Origin: a virus
Strand: one strand, 5' to 3'
Length of the DNA stretch: 39,185 nucleotides
Virus record (IMG/VR): IMGVR_UViG_3300046533_000691
Location: 1-39,185 of that record
Shown here piece by piece: positions 16,641 to 24,511 of this stretch. The notes under the pieces are model-generated. The model did not search any database, was not told where the DNA came from, and saw only the letters and a program-made list of their open reading frames with translations. Made by a program: the position numbers and the translations under genes. Each line of letters starts with the position of its first letter. The first letter of the stretch is position 1.

Positions 16641-18664
16641 TAGAAATCATCCTCATAGTCGTCATCGCGATCGTGATGGCTGCTGAGCAGGGGTTGAGGG
16701 CGGAACTCTTCGTCTTCTTCGACCGCCGCGTCATCAGCCTGCCCACGCTTGGCGGCGACCTGGCTTGCGGCGATGAGCGGCGCCGGTGCGAACATGTCGG
16801 GGTTAACGACGCCTTCGGGAACGCCGCGCATACCTGCCAACACGCTCCACTCTTCCGGTGTCATGCGCGAGATGCCGAGATAGTCCCCAAGGGCGTCGCC
16901 GTAGACCTCGCAGTCAAGAAAGTGGTTCGCCTGACCGGCTCGCGGCATCCAGACGCGTCGATCGCGCGCCTTACCCTTCTTGACCTTCTCGGTACCGAGA
17001 TATTCCGAGGTAATCTGCTTGAAATAGACCTCGTCCATCCAGCCACCGAAATGACAGTAGCCAGGAGGATTGGCCTCTTTGCCGGCGGCAATCCCTTCCT
17101 TGTGCAAGTTTGCGTAGAACGCGCCTTTAAGCGACCAGGTGCCCACACCCCAAACCATCGCACCATCCCTGATGCGCTGACCGTTGAAGTTGATTTCGAC
17201 CGGAGACGGCTGGCCAAGTGCTGGTCGGGACCATCCGTCGAGGCCCTTTAAGGCAAACGTTGCTGGCTTGCTCCGCACCCACGTGTAGACGACGTGTGAG
17301 CGATAGCCAGAGTCGATCCCGAAGGCGTCGACAGCCCGCGTCGATCCGAATGCATCGGGCCACTGCTTTGAACGCAACTCTTCGAGCTTCACGAACGCGC
17401 CGCCATGCGGGTCGTCGGTCGCCCCTTCTATATATCCTGCGTCGACGCGCCAGGACTGCCGATCCGGCCCAAACGCCTTGAACAGATAGTATATGCCGAG
17501 CTGTTGAACGTCTGCGGAGCCCACGAGGACGAGGCCCTGAGCAGGAATGTGGCCTCGCTTCAGGTCGAGTTCGCGTCGTTCCAGCAGCCTGACATGATCG
17601 GGTGCATCGCCCTTAATCTCGTAGGAAAGGCCAAGCGTCAGGTTGTGAAACGTCTTGAGCTTTTGCGGGTCTTGCTCTGCCGCAACAAAACGAGAGGCAA
17701 TCTTTTCCCAAGGCACGAAAGGCGAGGTCAGTGCATCGAAGTGATACGACGGATAGGCGCCTGGCCGAGGCGCTTCGGCGATCCATTCGCCCTTCTTCAT
17801 CAGTGAAACTTTTTCGTAAGGCTCGATGATGCTGCCGCAGCAGGGCGTCGCGTAGTGAGGCTCGTGCGGAAATTCGTCGTTGAACCGGAAGTATTTCCGA
17901 TCGAAGACGAACTTGAATTTTGCGCCGCAGCCGGGGCACGGCATGTGCCAATAGCGCTGGTCGCCGGCCTCGAAATACCCATCGATACGAGAGCCGCCCT
18001 TTATGGTCGGGGTCGAATTGTAAAGGCGCAGCCATTCACCGGACATCAGGAACGATTCCTGACGGGCCTCGACCATGCCGATTGGATCACCTTGGCCGTC
18101 GAGATCGTCCGGATACTCGTCGACTTCGTCGCAAAACGCTTTCTTGATGGTCGACGAACGAAGATCCGCCGCAGAATTGGCGATAGCCAGCTTGAGCGAG
18201 CCGCCACGGAACCGCTTGAATACCGCCGTCGAACCGTCGCCAGAGCGGGACGACTGCTCGCGGACCAGGTCGCGAAGAGCCGGTGTACCTTGGATCGCGA
18301 TCGTCAGTTTTTCGGTGTTGAATTCCTTCAGTGCGCCAGTGGTTGGCTGAACGATCATGGCGCGGCATGGGTCAGTCGCAATAAGGTGACCGCAGGCCGC
18401 GAGGATCAGCGTTGTGAAGCCGGTCTGAGCCGACTTGCGGATAGCGATTTCGTTGACGCCGCTGTCCGTTCCGCACATTTCGAGCGGTTCGGCGATGTAG
18501 GGCGTGAGACTGTCATCCCAAACCTCGCCAGCGCGTGGACCGTCAGGAACGACAAGGTTCTGTCGTGCCCATTGGGCTGCGGACAGCTGCTCAGGCGGAA
18601 CGATGGCGGCAGCCAGGATGCGTGCGACGATCGCAAGAGCAGAGCGTTTCAAGGCAACCTTCAT
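16640..18664 (-). CDS. Terminase large subunit, GpA family
   Basis: A 674-residue GpA-type large terminase, the packaging ATPase and cos-cutting nuclease. Walker A-like EIAIRKSAQTGFTT lies near residue 80, Walker B-like IKKAFCDEVDEYP near 170, and a Cys4 zinc-binding pair (CPGCGAKF and CCGSI) near 245-280. SADVQ and DAFGIDSGYRSHVV carry the acidic nuclease residues. The C-terminus is highly acidic (DDRDDDYEDDF). It starts in an ATGA overlap with the small subunit. Confidence 0.95.
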   Translation of the reverse strand: MKVALKRSALAIVARILAAAIVPPEQLSAAQWARQNLVVPDGPRAGEVWDDSLTPYIAEPLEMCGTDSGVNEIAIRKSAQTGFTTLILAACGHLIATDPCRAMIVQPTTGALKEFNTEKLTIAIQGTPALRDLVREQSSRSGDGSTAVFKRFRGGSLKLAIANSAADLRSSTIKKAFCDEVDEYPDDLDGQGDPIGMVEARQESFLMSGEWLRLYNSTPTIKGGSRIDGYFEAGDQRYWHMPCPGCGAKFKFVFDRKYFRFNDEFPHEPHYATPCCGSIIEPYEKVSLMKKGEWIAEAPRPGAYPSYHFDALTSPFVPWEKIASRFVAAEQDPQKLKTFHNLTLGLSYEIKGDAPDHVRLLERRELDLKRGHIPAQGLVLVGSADVQQLGIYYLFKAFGPDRQSWRVDAGYIEGATDDPHGGAFVKLEELRSKQWPDAFGSTRAVDAFGIDSGYRSHVVYTWVRSKPATFALKGLDGWSRPALGQPSPVEINFNGQRIRDGAMVWGVGTWSLKGAFYANLHKEGIAAGKEANPPGYCHFGGWMDEVYFKQITSEYLGTEKVKKGKARDRRVWMPRAGQANHFLDCEVYGDALGDYLGISRMTPEEWSVLAGMRGVPEGVVNPDMFAPAPLIAASQVAAKRGQADDAAVEEDEEFRPQPLLSSHHDRDDDYEDDF

Positions 18665-19308
18665 TCGTTGCCTCCGAAATCGATATCGACCTGCACGCCG
18701 CCCTTTTCAGCCTCGGCCGCATCGCCGGCGATAGCAGTAAGACGGTTCGCGATTGTCTCGCGTTGCTGGTGGATCTTCCTTCTAAGCAGCCTGCGAAGGG
18801 CGGGCTCGCCTTCGCGTGCGGTTTCGAGGATCTCGTTGATCCAATTCATCGGGGCGCCGAGATCTCTGACGATCGCTTCCGTCACCTTCACCAGCGCGGT
18901 CTCCATGCCATGCTCACCGCGAATCGGCACGAGTTGCCCCGTCCGTTCAGCAAGGTCCAACGCCTTGAGCTTGGCCTCGTACTGCGCCCGCTCTGATTGA
19001 GCGTCACGCAACGCGGCATTTGGCGCAGACTGGTTTCCGGGCTGTTCCGAAGCCTCGCGCTTGGTATCCTGACCTTGCTCGCGGTAGGCATTGCCGGTCT
19101 GACCGACGACGCGGTCAAATGTTGCCAGCTCGACCATCCGGGACCGGCCGACAACTCTGGTTGCGATCAGGCCATCGCGCTCAAGGCGTGCGACGCGCTC
19201 CGAGGCCGACTGCCTGGTGATGTTCTTGCGCTTGGCAAGTTCGGAGACGGTAAGCCAGACGCCATCTGCCGCCGGCATGCTTGCCGCCTGATCTAGAAGG
19301 TCAGTCAT
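18661..19308 (-). CDS. Terminase small subunit with winged-helix domain
   Basis: A 215-residue protein with an N-terminal winged helix (WLTVSELAKRKNITRQSASERVARLERDGLI) and a C-terminal helical region (EAKLKALDLAERTGQLVPIR) like Nu1-type small terminases. It recognises the packaging site and recruits the GpA subunit. I take the ATG at 19308; a GTG at 19323 is also possible and neither has a clear ribosome site. The direct overlap with the large subunit supports the call. Confidence 0.82.
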   Translation of the reverse strand: MTDLLDQAASMPAADGVWLTVSELAKRKNITRQSASERVARLERDGLIATRVVGRSRMVELATFDRVVGQTGNAYREQGQDTKREASEQPGNQSAPNAALRDAQSERAQYEAKLKALDLAERTGQLVPIRGEHGMETALVKVTEAIVRDLGAPMNWINEILETAREGEPALRRLLRRKIHQQRETIANRLTAIAGDAAEAEKGGVQVDIDFGGNE

Positions 19309-19504
19309 GGTTAGGAAGTCCACCGTGTAAGGGTTTGTCAGGCATCGTCAGGGCTGTCAGGTCAGTTTTTAGACCTGCCTAACTAGCGAAAGTTGGGGGT
19401 CGTCCCGCCCCGTAAAGGGTCGGTACCGGGGGAAGGACCCGCGAGGGGGGGGGTGCAACCGGGCCGCGCTAGAGGCGCGGCAGTGGTTGTGCTGGTGGGT
19501 TGCA
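19309..19504. other. Candidate packaging (cos) region upstream of terminase
   Basis: A 196-base gene-free stretch just upstream of the terminase genes. It contains GTCAGG at 19337, 19347 and 19356 plus GTCAG at 19361, an inverted repeat CAGGTC/GACCTG (19358-19377), a run of nine Gs (19445-19453) and a GC hairpin with 7-bp arms (GCCGCGC at 19463, GCGCGGC at 19475). GpA-type terminases bind and cut cos, which in lambda lies immediately upstream of the small-subunit gene. The assignment is inferred from position. Confidence 0.35.
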
Positions 19505-20041
19505 TCAACGCGGCAATAGGTTCTCGATCTCGTGCAGCACGCGGGGAGCAAGCCTCGTCTCGATCAGTTCGGACAAGACCTTGAGGAACTCATCAGGGTG
19601 CTTGACGATATCGTGCGCAGGGTTCGGCCCAAACAGTTCGTAGATCGGAAGTCGATCCTTCCCGCCTCTGATCATCACGCCGCGATGGCCACTCTTCATC
19701 GTGGCAATGAAGGCAGACTTGTACGAACCTCGTAGCCTGGTGGTAACGCCGGCCTTTGTCTGACGCGGGTTCAGTTGGGCGATACCGATCCAGCCGGACC
19801 GCATCTTGATGTCGATCGAGGCGGCGGCATCATCGTACGTGGCCTTGGTCGCACGCTGGACAATGCGCGGCGGTGAGCTGGTTCGCTTCACACTCTCGCG
19901 AACGACCTGCGTCCGAGCCATTTCGCTCATCCGGCGCATCGCTCGTGAAAAGGCTTTCGCCTTTATCGCCTGAGGCAGATGTACAATCTCGGAAGCGAGC
20001 CGATGGAAGTCGCTGGCATCGAAACGTAGTTCAGTGGTCAT
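19505..20041 (-). CDS. Minor tail protein Z-like
   Basis: A 178-residue protein resembling lambda gpZ (SRAMRRMSEMARTQVVRES, IGIAQLNPRQTKAGVTTRL, LPIYELFGPN), a tail completion protein. It is the first gene of the late block, upstream of terminase, whereas gpZ normally lies between head-joining and tail-tube genes. The initiation region has only a weak GGA-containing ribosome site. Confidence 0.75.
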   Translation of the reverse strand: MTTELRFDASDFHRLASEIVHLPQAIKAKAFSRAMRRMSEMARTQVVRESVKRTSSPPRIVQRATKATYDDAAASIDIKMRSGWIGIAQLNPRQTKAGVTTRLRGSYKSAFIATMKSGHRGVMIRGGKDRLPIYELFGPNPAHDIVKHPDEFLKVLSELIETRLAPRVLHEIENLLPR

Positions 20042-20108
20042 CGTCCAGAGCGGCTACATGACCGCCTCCATAGTGCTGAGAGTTCGAAAGCCTCTATCTA
20101 ATTGATGC

Positions 20109-20132
20109 AAAAAGGCGACCTTTCGGCCGCCT
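20109..20132 (-). terminator. Intrinsic terminator between early right and late operons
   Basis: On the minus strand the sequence folds as GGCGGCC-GAAA-GGTCGCC (seven pairs, one G-U, GNRA tetraloop), followed by five Ts. It would stop transcripts coming from the replication and NusG-like genes before they reach the late genes. Confidence 0.8.
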
Positions 20133-20137
20133 GTCGT

Positions 20138-20259
20138 TCAGTCTCTCGTGATGTCATAGCAGTAGCACTTGCCCTGAATCTGCGCCTCCGAGAGGCTGTT
20201 AGGGCGGGGTCCTACCGGTAAGCAGCTCCGCAGCTTTCGCCGCGCTTGCTGATGGTCAC
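20138..20259 (-). pseudogene. Possible small frameshifted cysteine-containing gene
   Basis: From a GTG at 20259 one frame reads VTISKRGESCGAAYR and stops at 20212. Another frame picks up with PVGPRPNSLSEAQIQ and GKCYCYDITRD and ends at 20138, six bases before the terminator hairpin. The two pieces look protein-like and would make about 38 residues if joined. There is no good ribosome site. It could be a decayed gene or chance. Confidence 0.25.
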
Positions 20260-20315
20260 AACGCCATCAACTCAAAGCCCACCAGGGTTCTAGGTTGTCC
20301 CGGTGAGATTGATGC

Positions 20316-20990
20316 TCACAATTTTTCGATCTGCGCAATAGCCAATTCGACAGGCGTTGAGCGCCAAAAAATGTTGACCTCGACCGTGACGCGGCATCTG
20401 TCGTCGTCGATAGCGATGATGATCGCACCGAAGGAAGCGAACGGTCCATCAGCCACCCGCACGATCTCTTCGACCATGAAGCCATGATCCATTTTTCCAC
20501 GATGATCGTATTTCCCCTCAAGAGCCATCGCCTTGAATCTATCAATGGATTTATCGTCTGCGCGATAAGGGCGATCAGCGCCGCCGACGATGCCAATAAC
20601 GTGCTTTACTGACAGCAAACCCATCATCGCCTGAGGCATTGGAAGGCACCTGATCAGGATATAGCCCGAGATCACGGCGCGCCCTGACACGGTGCGAACG
20701 CGGCCTCGATTGACTATTTTCTCTTCTCCAGAGCGAACAACCAACGTCTCAACGTCAGCGTCATCGAGCACTTTTTCCACAGTCCCTTCGCTGCCTACCC
20801 GCACCTGAAGGCAATACCAGGCAGGTTTCATGTCCGGTTCGTCTCGAACGATTCGGGCAACTACCCCCTTCGAAGCCATCGACAGGTGGCCGATTCGCAT
20901 CCTCGTGAGACCAGACGCGTTGTCGCTGCGCCTCCATCCCTCTGGGCTTACGCGCTCGTCGAGATGGAAATCGCCCCGCTTATGCTGCAT
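20316..20990 (-). CDS. NusG-family transcription factor, candidate late antiterminator
   Basis: A 224-residue protein. KPAWYCLQVRVGSEGTVEKVL (about 60-80) is the opening strand and helix of a NusG N-terminal (NGN) domain. SGYILIRCLPMPQAMMGLLS fits the middle of that domain, and GFMVEEIVRVADGPFASFGA near 170 is a KOW motif. The first 55 residues are an extra charged region. The start at 20990 is favoured because GAGG lies 8 bases upstream; it overlaps the replication gene by 11 bases. As last gene of the early operon, directly before a terminator and the late block, it may act like lambda Q or RfaH. That role is inferred. Confidence 0.82.
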   Translation of the reverse strand: MQHKRGDFHLDERVSPEGWRRSDNASGLTRMRIGHLSMASKGVVARIVRDEPDMKPAWYCLQVRVGSEGTVEKVLDDADVETLVVRSGEEKIVNRGRVRTVSGRAVISGYILIRCLPMPQAMMGLLSVKHVIGIVGGADRPYRADDKSIDRFKAMALEGKYDHRGKMDHGFMVEEIVRVADGPFASFGAIIIAIDDDRCRVTVEVNIFWRSTPVELAIAQIEKL

Positions 20991-22152
20991 CGTCATTTCC
21001 TCGACCCTCGCTGATTGCCCGCTCGAATTCAGATATCGCTTCCTCCGGCTCACCAGCCGGGAAGAATAGCCACTCGACACCCTTCGGAATGGGTAGCCAT
21101 GGCCAGCCTTTGCGCTCGTGTAATGCCTTCCAGCGAAGCGCTTGAGCGCTGTCGCTGCGGACTTGCACGAAGCTTTCAGAGATGACTGCAAGAGGAGCTG
21201 GCACCGTCACGCCCTGCGCGTTCAGCGCCCGCTGGTGCATCGTGTTGACCTTCGGCCACCCGTAATTCCGTAGCCTGTCCAGCATCAGCGCTTCCGCCTT
21301 GGCGCCGCCCGCCTGCAGCTCCCCCTGCTGGAACTTCGACATAACGGGCATTACCGTGGACACGTCCTTCAGCAGCTCAGCAAGCCGGCATGCGCTCCAC
21401 GCCTTCGAAAATGGATTTGGTACCGATGGTGACGCTACCTCGGACTTGGGATCTGCCAGCTTCTCCCAAGCCTTGCCCTTGAGATAAACGCTGGCGTAGG
21501 TGAACTTGCCCTTGGTCGCTCTAACCGCCGCGATGAAGGCCGGCGTACGCTCGGTGCATCTGGACCGATCGTCTGGCGTGAGACGATGCCACTCCTTTCG
21601 GGCTGCGTCCTCGCTGTCTCCGACGTAGGTTGGCCAGGTCGGATACCAAATCTTGAACTCTCGTTCGATCTTCTTCCCGTCAACCTCGCTCGCACGCTCT
21701 CTCTCGATTACAGGTTCTTTTACAGGTTCCCTTACAGGTTCTATTGAGGACTCAGGAGTCCGGTTCAAACCGTCTGAAATGTCCGGTTCAAACTGCTCAG
21801 AATGTCCGGTTGAATCCGCGTTTGAGGCGGACAAATTGTCCGGTTCATTTTCGGCAATTTCGGGCTTTTCGGAGCGGCGAAAACCGCCCTCAAACGCAAG
21901 GCTGTAGCGGTTCGGGCGACGGTTTTTGCCTTCCCGCTGCTCGACCCAGTTGATGTGACCCTTGTCGCGCAGTGCATCGAGCGAGCGCCGGACAGAGCGC
22001 ACATCAAGCTCGCAGGCCTCGGCAAGGTAGTCCTGCTTCGGGTAGCAGCCGTAAACGGGGTTGTGGCAATCCGCCAGGTGCCAAAGCACCCGCGCCTCGG
22101 CGCAGGAGATCCCACGCACCTTCACTGCCCACATGGTGGCTTCGTGGCTCAT
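20980..22152 (-). CDS. Phage replication initiation protein with N-terminal HTH
   Basis: A 390-residue protein. Residues 10-90 form a winged helix (ISCAEARVLWHLADCH, EACELDVRSVRRSLDALRDK) like phage O-type and HTH_36 replication proteins. Residues 100-150 are a flexible linker with EPVREPVKEPV repeats. Residues 150-240 (FKIWYPTWPTYVGDSEDAAR, FTYASVYLKGKAWEK) resemble the C-terminal region of rhizobial phage replication proteins. The linker DNA carries two arrays of repeats like an iteron origin, as in lambda O. The start at 22152 lies in an ATGA overlap. Confidence 0.72.
   Translation of the reverse strand: MSHEATMWAVKVRGISCAEARVLWHLADCHNPVYGCYPKQDYLAEACELDVRSVRRSLDALRDKGHINWVEQREGKNRRPNRYSLAFEGGFRRSEKPEIAENEPDNLSASNADSTGHSEQFEPDISDGLNRTPESSIEPVREPVKEPVIERERASEVDGKKIEREFKIWYPTWPTYVGDSEDAARKEWHRLTPDDRSRCTERTPAFIAAVRATKGKFTYASVYLKGKAWEKLADPKSEVASPSVPNPFSKAWSACRLAELLKDVSTVMPVMSKFQQGELQAGGAKAEALMLDRLRNYGWPKVNTMHQRALNAQGVTVPAPLAVISESFVQVRSDSAQALRWKALHERKGWPWLPIPKGVEWLFFPAGEPEEAISEFERAISEGRGNDDAA
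21708..21847. repeat. Iteron-like arrays within the replication gene (candidate origin)
   Basis: Array A: three exact TTACAGGTTC copies at 21708, 21720 and 21732, spaced 12 bp. Array B: GTCCGGTTCA at 21758, 21781 and 21838 and GTCCGGTTGA at 21804, spaced 23, 23 and 34 bp, close to whole helical turns. The last copy is half of an inverted repeat CGGACAA-A-TTGTCCG (21828-21842). Lambda-type origins lie inside the initiator gene in the same way. Confidence 0.65.
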
Positions 22153-22388
22153 GCGTCACCGCCGATCTGCACGAGCTGCGCCGCGTCCAGAAACGCGCGG
22201 AACCGACGCTCAACCTGCGACTTGGCGTCACCGCATGACGACGCACGACCGGCATGAACGTGGCCTCTGCGATTGATCCAGATCCGCCAATGCCAGATTA
22301 CTGCGCTGCTGCCCGGTTGGTAGACGGCGCCGACAGCAACGTCGCCGCTGAAGAGGGCGGTGCGATATCCTTCGTCGTGCCAGATCAT
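22149..22388 (-). CDS. Small hypothetical protein between methyltransferase and replication genes
   Basis: A 79-residue protein (MIWHDEGYRTALFSGDVAVG, then VIWHWRIWINRRGHVHAGRA) rich in Trp, His and Arg. Comparable proteins occur in rhizobial phage early operons, but I know no function. ATGA overlaps with both the upstream methyltransferase and the downstream replication gene show that it is a real part of the operon. The longer frame starting at 22403 is less likely. Confidence 0.65.
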   Translation of the reverse strand: MIWHDEGYRTALFSGDVAVGAVYQPGSSAVIWHWRIWINRRGHVHAGRASSCGDAKSQVERRFRAFLDAAQLVQIGGDA

Positions 22389-24511
22389 GCCGCCACCTGC
22401 CAAAGTGCCAGATGGCCACAGTTGGCGCCGACGATCGCCGCAGCGACAGGGGGTGAGACAGAGTTACCGACGCAGGAGACTTGGACAGATTTCGAGAATG
22501 TCCGCCATTGCGGCTCACTGCCGTCCCTAGGCTGCGACCATGCGCCATCGATTACATAGTCAAGCGGGAAGCCTTGCGCGTTGTACAACTCGCGAGGAGT
22601 GAGCATTCGCATGCCTATGTCGACGATAACGAATTCACGTTCGCCGATCGTCAACGTGACGAATTCTCGGTCGTCCCAAAAGCCATGCGAGCGGAGGAAG
22701 TCCGCCACCTGTCGTGCCCGCGCGTGCTGATCGTCCGTGAAGGGCGGCGCTGCAACGCCGGCCTCGACGTGAGCGAATCTCGGCTTTGTCGTCACCGTAT
22801 GGAACGGTTCATCCTCAGGCGTATCCTGATCGGAGCCGTAGTAGGCATGTAGGTGCGGAGCGACCAGAACGGACTTGCCGCCGCCGGCCGCCGTAATCGT
22901 AGCGGACGGTTCGTCGATTGCGTGGCCAGTCGACGTTCCGAACTGTCGAGAGATGAAGGCGGAGACAACGCCCTGTTGCGCGCCAGACGCTGTCACCGTC
23001 GAGATAGGCTCATCAGCGGCTCGTCCGGGGTTCCCAAGCCCGCTATGACCGTCAATGTTGTGCTGGGCAACGAAGGCGACTGCCGTTGCATGCTTCACAC
23101 CGCCGGCAACCACCGTTCCGAGCGGCTTCGCTAGATCCAGCGAGCGCGGCTCTTGGCCGGCCCGCTCACCATATCCGGTTTGGATCAGCGTCGGTACGAT
23201 CACCGAATTCTGATCCTTCTGGCTTGCCGTGATAGTGTGGTGAGGTTCGTCGACCGGCCGGTTCGCGCCGCCTTGTTGGGCGTATGTCAAAACCGGGGCG
23301 ACGATGGAGAGGCCCGCGCCGCCGGCGGTGATGGTGTGCGTCGGCTCGTCAGCGCCATTGAACGGTTTGCCAGCGTTGCGCATGGTCATGAGATGCGGAG
23401 AAATCACGCCGATCGGCGCCGCGCCGCCGGGCCGCTTGATGTAACCGTTGGCAGTGATAGTCGACAGAGGCTCGCGAGCATCCTGTCCCGTTGCACCGGA
23501 GTTGAAGCGGATGACCGATGGCGAGATGACAGCCTTCTCGCCACGATTGGCGCCGGTGATGGTGTTGAAGGGTTCGGCGACGTCTTCGGTTCGCGCTCCA
23601 TGCGTCAGGTTGACGATGAACGGTCGTTCCGCGTCGAGAACGTAGCGCTTCATGCCGCGTGCTACGCGAGCCATCGTGTTGTTGGCGAGAGGACGAACTG
23701 CCCTCAGACCGTGCTTTACCATGACATCCGCGCCCGTATCGAAGATCGATGGGCAAGGCAATGACCAGTCGATGACTTCAGCCGCGGTACGCCATCGCAG
23801 CTTGCGACCGGCAATGACATCGCGATCTGCCGGAGCACCATGCGTAGGCTTTGGCCAAACAATCTTCTGGCCATCGAAGCGGATTATAACGAACAGACGC
23901 TTGCGGATCGTCGGAGCGCCATAGTCGCAAGCGCGGAGCTCGCGCCACTCTATCTTGCCGCCAAGCTTGCGAAGCGCCCTGCACCATTGCTGGAAGGTTT
24001 CGCCCTTGCGCTCGGGATCTGGCATCAGCCCGCGATCGGTCTGCACAAGAGGACCCCAGAACTTGAATTCCTCGACGTTCTCCATGAAGACGACGTCGAC
24101 CTTGCCGCCGCTCTTCTGGATACGGTCGACCCAATGGACGATTACCCACGCGAGATCACGAATGTTGCGCTCGACTGGCTTGCCGCCTTTCGCTTTCGAG
24201 AAATGCTTGCAGTCCGGTGAAAACCACGCGGCGCCAACATGACGGCCAACTAGGTGGTCGAGAGGATCGACTTTGTAGATGTTTTCCGACAGGTGCAGGG
24301 TGTTCGGATGATTGGCGGCATGCAGCGCCAATGCATCGGCGTTGTGATTGATGGCGAGATCGGGCGAACGACCAATCGCCATCTCGATACCCTTAGATGC
24401 TCCGCCGCCGCCGGCGAAGCCGTCAAAGATCACCGGTGGCAGGCGACCGGTCGACGTCCATGTCTGCGGAAAAATTGGCTCCACCCCGAAAAGATCCCCA
24501 GCGTACATCAT
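22385..24511 (-). CDS. Large C5-cytosine DNA methyltransferase with repeated target region
   Basis: A 708-residue cytosine-5 methyltransferase. Motif I is FDGFAGGGGASKG (29-41) and motif IV is FSPDCKHFSKAKGG near residue 97, with the catalytic Cys in PDC rather than the common PPCQ. Motif VI is FMENVEEF, VIII is the RKRLFVIIRF region, IX/X end with GFPLDYVIDG and VSCVGNSVSPPVA. Between VIII and IX are about eight copies of a unit of the type DEPxxTITAxG followed by a VVAPxL strand, making the protein almost twice the usual 330-400 residues. It likely protects phage DNA from restriction. The start at 24511 overlaps the upstream stop (ATGA); 24508 is an alternative. Confidence 0.9.
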   Translation of the reverse strand: MMYAGDLFGVEPIFPQTWTSTGRLPPVIFDGFAGGGGASKGIEMAIGRSPDLAINHNADALALHAANHPNTLHLSENIYKVDPLDHLVGRHVGAAWFSPDCKHFSKAKGGKPVERNIRDLAWVIVHWVDRIQKSGGKVDVVFMENVEEFKFWGPLVQTDRGLMPDPERKGETFQQWCRALRKLGGKIEWRELRACDYGAPTIRKRLFVIIRFDGQKIVWPKPTHGAPADRDVIAGRKLRWRTAAEVIDWSLPCPSIFDTGADVMVKHGLRAVRPLANNTMARVARGMKRYVLDAERPFIVNLTHGARTEDVAEPFNTITGANRGEKAVISPSVIRFNSGATGQDAREPLSTITANGYIKRPGGAAPIGVISPHLMTMRNAGKPFNGADEPTHTITAGGAGLSIVAPVLTYAQQGGANRPVDEPHHTITASQKDQNSVIVPTLIQTGYGERAGQEPRSLDLAKPLGTVVAGGVKHATAVAFVAQHNIDGHSGLGNPGRAADEPISTVTASGAQQGVVSAFISRQFGTSTGHAIDEPSATITAAGGGKSVLVAPHLHAYYGSDQDTPEDEPFHTVTTKPRFAHVEAGVAAPPFTDDQHARARQVADFLRSHGFWDDREFVTLTIGEREFVIVDIGMRMLTPRELYNAQGFPLDYVIDGAWSQPRDGSEPQWRTFSKSVQVSCVGNSVSPPVAAAIVGANCGHLALWQVAA

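Noticed and set aside
17855-19000. Plus-strand open frame of 381 residues opposite terminase
   Set aside because: Antisense to the well-recognised GpA terminase and its small subunit; no domain visible.
19369-19551. Minus-strand 60-residue frame upstream of terminase
   Set aside because: It spans the nine-G run and the GC hairpin and overlaps the end of the gpZ-like gene; composition is not protein-like.
21708-21847. CRISPR array
   Set aside because: The repeats are 10 bases with 2-24-base gaps and lie within an open reading frame; spacing is phased like iterons, and no cas genes are present.
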